A DNA stretch of 9,103 nucleotides from Rhodospirillales bacterium (GTDB lineage Bacteria; Pseudomonadota; Alphaproteobacteria; UBA9219): contig JAATFY010000240.1 of assembly GCA_015654915.1 (NCBI GenBank), forward strand, positions 1-9,103. Reading direction: 5' to 3'. A model generated the notes under the pieces. That model was not told the origin of the DNA and made no database searches. It was given only the letters and a program-made list of their open reading frames with translations. Positions within the stretch are counted from its first letter, which is position 1; every line of letters begins with the position of its first letter. This document shows, in pieces, positions 6,195 through 9,103 of the stretch. The position numbers were made by a program, and so were the translations under genes.

Positions 6195-7427
6195 ATGACC
6201 ACCCAAATTCTCGTTCCGCCCATGGGCGAATCCGTTTCCGAAGCCACTGTCGCCAAATGGCTGAAACAGGTTGGCGATTCGGTTCGCATGGATGAACCGC
6301 TGGTCGAACTGGAAACCGATAAGGTAACGCTTGAAGTGAACGCTACAAGCGCGGGCGTTATCAGCGAAATCAAAGTGCCGCCCGGCGGCAATGTCGGCGT
6401 GGGCGCCGTTCTTGGGCTTATTCAGGAAGGCGCGGCTGCCGTCTCGTCCCCGACCGCCAGCGCGACGACTTCCGCTCCGCCGCAGACGCAAAAACCGGTA
6501 ACCGCCAATAACTCCACGCCGCCCGCGCAACAGAAACAGGTGGAAACCCCGCAACCGATGCCTGCCGCCCGCAAACAGGCGGAAGATCGCGGCCTGAATC
6601 CCTACGAGATGTCAGGCACCGGCAAAGGTGGGCGCGTGACGAAGGAAGATGTGCTGAACCAAGCCGCGAAGCCCACCCCTGCTCCAATGCGCGCGCCCGC
6701 GCAGCCTGCCGGCCCGCGTTCGCGTGCGAATGAAGAAGAACGCGTGCGCATGACGCGCCTGCGCATGCGTATCGCCGAGCGCCTCAAGGAAGCGCAGAAC
6801 ACCGCCGCCATGCTCACCACCTTCAACGAAGTGGATATGAGCACCGTGATGGCCCTGCGCAGCGAACACAAGGAAGGCTTCGAGAAGAAATACGGCACGA
6901 AGCTCGGTTTCATGTCGTTCTTCGTCAAGGCCTGCATTCAGGCGCTGAAGGAAATTCCCAACGTCAATGCCGAAATCGAAGGCGACGATCTGGTATACAA
7001 GAACTACTACGATATCGGCGTCGCCGTCGGCACGCCGAACGGCCTTGTGGTTCCCGTGATCCGCGACGCGGATAAACTGAATTTCGCCGACATCGAGAAA
7101 ACCATCGGCGATCTTGGCCGTCGCGCGCGCGACGGCAAGCTGGCGATGGCCGACCTGACGGGAGGCACCTTCACCATCACCAACGGCGGCATCTACGGCT
7201 CGCTGATGTCGACGCCGATCCTCAACCCGCCGCAGTCCGGTATTCTCGGCATGCATTCCATCAAGGAACGTGCCGTGGTCGTGAACGGCAAGGTGGAAGT
7301 GCGTCCCATGATGTATCTGGCGCTCAGCTACGATCATCGCGTCATCGACGGCCGCGAAGCGGTGACATTCCTTGTCCGCGTCAAGGAATGCATCGAGAAC
7401 CCCGAGCGCTTGTTGCTCGGCATTTAA
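6195..7427 (+). CDS. sucB: Dihydrolipoyl succinyltransferase, E2 of 2-oxoglutarate dehydrogenase
   Basis: A 410-residue E2 core protein that moves the succinyl group from its lipoyl arm to CoA, yielding succinyl-CoA. The N-terminal lipoyl domain (about 1-78) has the lipoylated lysine in ETDKVTLEV at Lys43. An Ala/Pro/Gln-rich linker (80-122) leads to the peripheral-subunit-binding domain (about 123-156), with ARKQAEDRGLNP and GTGKGGRVTKEDV, which holds E1 and E3. A second Pro/Ala linker (158-175) precedes the catalytic acyltransferase domain (about 183-410). The active-site motif YDHRVIDGREA provides His381 and Asp385. TITNGGIYGSLMSTPILNPPQ (from 327) is typical of succinyltransferases rather than pyruvate E2. 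A single lipoyl domain also fits SucB. GAGG (6187-6190) is 4 nt before the ATG. It is followed 31 bp later by lpd, so the two form an operon. Confidence 0.98.
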   Translation: MTTQILVPPMGESVSEATVAKWLKQVGDSVRMDEPLVELETDKVTLEVNATSAGVISEIKVPPGGNVGVGAVLGLIQEGAAAVSSPTASATTSAPPQTQKPVTANNSTPPAQQKQVETPQPMPAARKQAEDRGLNPYEMSGTGKGGRVTKEDVLNQAAKPTPAPMRAPAQPAGPRSRANEEERVRMTRLRMRIAERLKEAQNTAAMLTTFNEVDMSTVMALRSEHKEGFEKKYGTKLGFMSFFVKACIQALKEIPNVNAEIEGDDLVYKNYYDIGVAVGTPNGLVVPVIRDADKLNFADIEKTIGDLGRRARDGKLAMADLTGGTFTITNGGIYGSLMSTPILNPPQSGILGMHSIKERAVVVNGKVEVRPMMYLALSYDHRVIDGREAVTFLVRVKECIENPERLLLGI

Positions 7428-7458
7428 CCGTACTTAACCGTTTCTTCCCCAAGGCGTC

Positions 7459-8865
7459 ATGTCCAACACATCTTATGATCTTATCGTTATCGGCAGCGGG
7501 CCGGGCGGCTACGTCGCGGCCATTCGCGCGGCGCAACTCGGCATGAAAACCGCCTGCGTCGAGATGACGCCCACGCTCGGCGGCACCTGCCTCAATGTCG
7601 GTTGCATCCCGTCGAAGGCCTTGCTGACCAGTTCGGAAAAATACACCGAAGCCAAAAACCATCTGGCGGTGCATGGCGTAAAAGTCGGCAATGTCGGGCT
7701 CGATCTCGACGCCATGATGGCGCACAAGACCAAAGTGGTGAAAGACAACACCGCCGGCATCGAATATCTGTTCAAGAAGAACAAAGTCGACTGGATCAAG
7801 GGCAAGGGCAGCATCGCTGCGGCGGGCCAAGTTGTCGTTGAAGGCAAGGATGGCAAGCAGACCTATGCAACCAGGAACATCCTGATCGCCACCGGCTCGG
7901 AAAGCATGCCTCTGCAGGGCATTACCGTCGATGAAAAGCGCATCGTGACATCGACCGGCGCTCTCAGCCTGTCGCCGGTTCCGAAAAGCATGGTTGTGAT
8001 CGGCGGCGGCGTGATCGGGCTTGAGCTCGGCTCGGTCTGGCAACGCCTCGGCACCGAAGTGACCGTCATCGAATTCCTCGACCGTATCCTGCCCGGCATG
8101 GACGGCGAATTATCCAAGACCGCGCAAAAAATCCTGACCAAGCAGGGTATGAAATTCAGGCTCGGCACCAAAGTCACATCGGCGCGCGTCGAAGGCGATC
8201 AGGTTTCACTGAACATAGAAGCGGCTGCCGGAGGCAGCGCGGAGAAAATGCAAGCTGACGTGGTACTGCTTTCAATCGGCCGCCGCCCATACACCGAAGG
8301 CCTTGGGCTCGACAAAGTCGGCGTGAAACTGGATGATCGCAAGCGCGTCGTGGTCGATAATCATTTCCAGACAAACGTAAAGGGCATCTACGCCATCGGC
8401 GACGTGATCGCGGGCGCCATGCTGGCGCACAAGGCCGAGGAAGAAGGCGTTGTCTGCGCGGAAATGATCGCGGGTCAATCGGGTCATATCAATTACGACG
8501 CCATCCCAGGCGTGGTCTATACATGGCCGGAAATCGCTTCGGTCGGCAAAACCGAAGAGCAGCTTAAATCCGAAGGCATGCAATACAAAGTCGGGAAATT
8601 TCCATTCTCCGCCAACGGACGCGCCCGCGCCATGGCGGATACCGAAGGCTTCGTGAAAATTCTCGCCGACGCCCGCACCGACCGCGTGCTTGGCGCGCAC
8701 ATCATCGGCCCCGATGCCGGAACTATGATCGCCGAGCTTGCGTTGGCCGTCGAATTCGGCGCCAGCAGCGAGGATATCGCCCTCACCAGCCATGCCCACC
8801 CGACGCTGAACGAAGCGGTCAAGGAAGCGGCGCTCGCGGTGGATGGAAGGCCGATACATATTTAA
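7459..8865 (+). CDS. lpd: Dihydrolipoyl dehydrogenase, E3 component
   Basis: A 468-residue flavoprotein that reoxidises the dihydrolipoyl arm of SucB and passes electrons through FAD to NAD+. The FAD-binding Rossmann motif IGSGPGGYVAA starts at residue 11. The redox disulfide is in GGTCLNVGCIPSK, Cys44 and Cys49. The NAD-binding fold has VVIGGGVIGLELG, with GGGVIG at 182-187 followed by VTVIE. The second FAD contact is GIYAIGDVIAGAMLAHKA. The dimer-interface dyad in HPTLNEA gives His447 and Glu452. Length and all motifs are normal for the family. AAGG (7451-7454) lies 4 nt before the ATG. Its place right after sucB suggests it mainly serves the 2-oxoglutarate dehydrogenase complex, though E3 may be shared with pyruvate dehydrogenase or other complexes. 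Confidence 0.98.
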   Translation: MSNTSYDLIVIGSGPGGYVAAIRAAQLGMKTACVEMTPTLGGTCLNVGCIPSKALLTSSEKYTEAKNHLAVHGVKVGNVGLDLDAMMAHKTKVVKDNTAGIEYLFKKNKVDWIKGKGSIAAAGQVVVEGKDGKQTYATRNILIATGSESMPLQGITVDEKRIVTSTGALSLSPVPKSMVVIGGGVIGLELGSVWQRLGTEVTVIEFLDRILPGMDGELSKTAQKILTKQGMKFRLGTKVTSARVEGDQVSLNIEAAAGGSAEKMQADVVLLSIGRRPYTEGLGLDKVGVKLDDRKRVVVDNHFQTNVKGIYAIGDVIAGAMLAHKAEEEGVVCAEMIAGQSGHINYDAIPGVVYTWPEIASVGKTEEQLKSEGMQYKVGKFPFSANGRARAMADTEGFVKILADARTDRVLGAHIIGPDAGTMIAELALAVEFGASSEDIALTSHAHPTLNEAVKEAALAVDGRPIHI

Positions 8866-8886
8866 TCCACCTAACGGAGGCAAACG

Positions 8887-9103
8887 ATGCTCAAGGCTCT
8901 CGGTTACGCCACGCAATCCGCCACCACGCCGCTGGCGCCCTATAATTTCGAGCGGCGCGATCCGGGCCCGCCTGACGTGCAGATCGATATCCTCTTCTGC
9001 GGCATCAGCCATTCGGACATGCATCAGGCACGCAAAGAATGAAGTGCTTGGAAACCGAAAACGTACACCTGCGTCCACGGCCATGAAATGGTCGAACGCG
9101 TTA
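8887..9103 (+). pseudogene. Zinc-dependent alcohol dehydrogenase, 5' part with in-frame stop
   Basis: The frame runs off the right edge. A strong RBS (GGAGG, 8876-8880) precedes the ATG, 21 bp after lpd. The first 51 residues match the N-terminus of medium-chain, zinc-dependent NAD(P) alcohol dehydrogenases of the cinnamyl-alcohol/YahK type: LAPYNFERRDPGPPDVQIDI followed by FCGISHSDMHQARKE. A TGA at 9040-9042 then interrupts the frame. Beyond it the same frame continues recognisably (KTYTCVHGHEMVERV), matching the family's YPCVPGHEIVGRV. In relatives the codon after Lys/Asn-Glu is usually Trp, so TGG to TGA is the likely change. In addition, the catalytic zinc ligand Cys of CGxCHSD is Ser41 and the Pro before GHE is His. 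The combination of a stop and lost active-site residues suggests decay. A sequencing error could explain the stop but not the other changes. Confidence 0.7.

Noticed and set aside
6612..7337. 241-codon minus-strand open frame inside sucB
   Set aside because: Antisense to the catalytic domain of SucB; His-rich, low-complexity translation typical of a shadow frame.
8272..9084. 270-codon open frame on the minus strand over lpd and the alcohol dehydrogenase fragment
   Set aside because: Antisense shadow of lpd with no domain signature; it crosses two plus-strand genes that are convincingly real in the other direction.
8887..9103. Genome using UGA as tryptophan or selenocysteine at 9040
   Set aside because: TGA ends sucA and the reverse-strand gene at sensible places, all other Trp codons are TGG, and the position is a Trp in relatives, not a selenocysteine/cysteine site; active-site losses in the same fragment favour a pseudogene.

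Overview
The window is about 9.1 kb of GC-rich bacterial DNA carrying a TCA-cycle cluster in the order sucC (3' end), sucD, sucA, sucB, lpd. Order and protein signatures point to an alphaproteobacterium. Genus cannot be settled from this sequence. The standard genetic code appears to be in use, because sucA and a reverse-strand gene both end naturally at TGA.

Layout. Positions 3-83 are the C-terminal end of SucC. A small AT-rich ORF of unknown function (101-337) is lodged between sucC and sucD (363-1238). A 215-bp spacer with a good promoter candidate leads to a stand-alone PilT/GspE-superfamily secretion-type ATPase (1454-2461). A short spacer with its own promoter candidate precedes sucA (2552-5428). 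A reverse-strand gene for a probable exported protein (5432-5998) ends 3 bp from the sucA stop. A 196-bp divergent promoter region follows, then sucB (6195-7427) and lpd (7459-8865). The window closes with the 5' part of a zinc alcohol dehydrogenase-like gene (from 8887) that has an in-frame TGA and has lost key residues, so it looks like a pseudogene.

How the genes work together. SucA (E1), SucB (E2) and Lpd (E3) form the 2-oxoglutarate dehydrogenase complex, which makes succinyl-CoA. SucC and SucD form succinyl-CoA synthetase, which turns succinyl-CoA into succinate with nucleotide triphosphate formation. All recognisable catalytic residues in these proteins are intact.

What stands out is not a new multi-gene system but the repeated interruption of an otherwise conserved metabolic operon. 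Unrelated genes sit at three of the four junctions (sucC/sucD, sucD/sucA, sucA/sucB), and promoter candidates before the ATPase, sucA and sucB suggest separate transcription units. The small ORF, the orphan ATPase and the exported protein are the parts with unknown roles. I found no tRNA, rRNA, CRISPR array, insertion sequence or complete mobile element.
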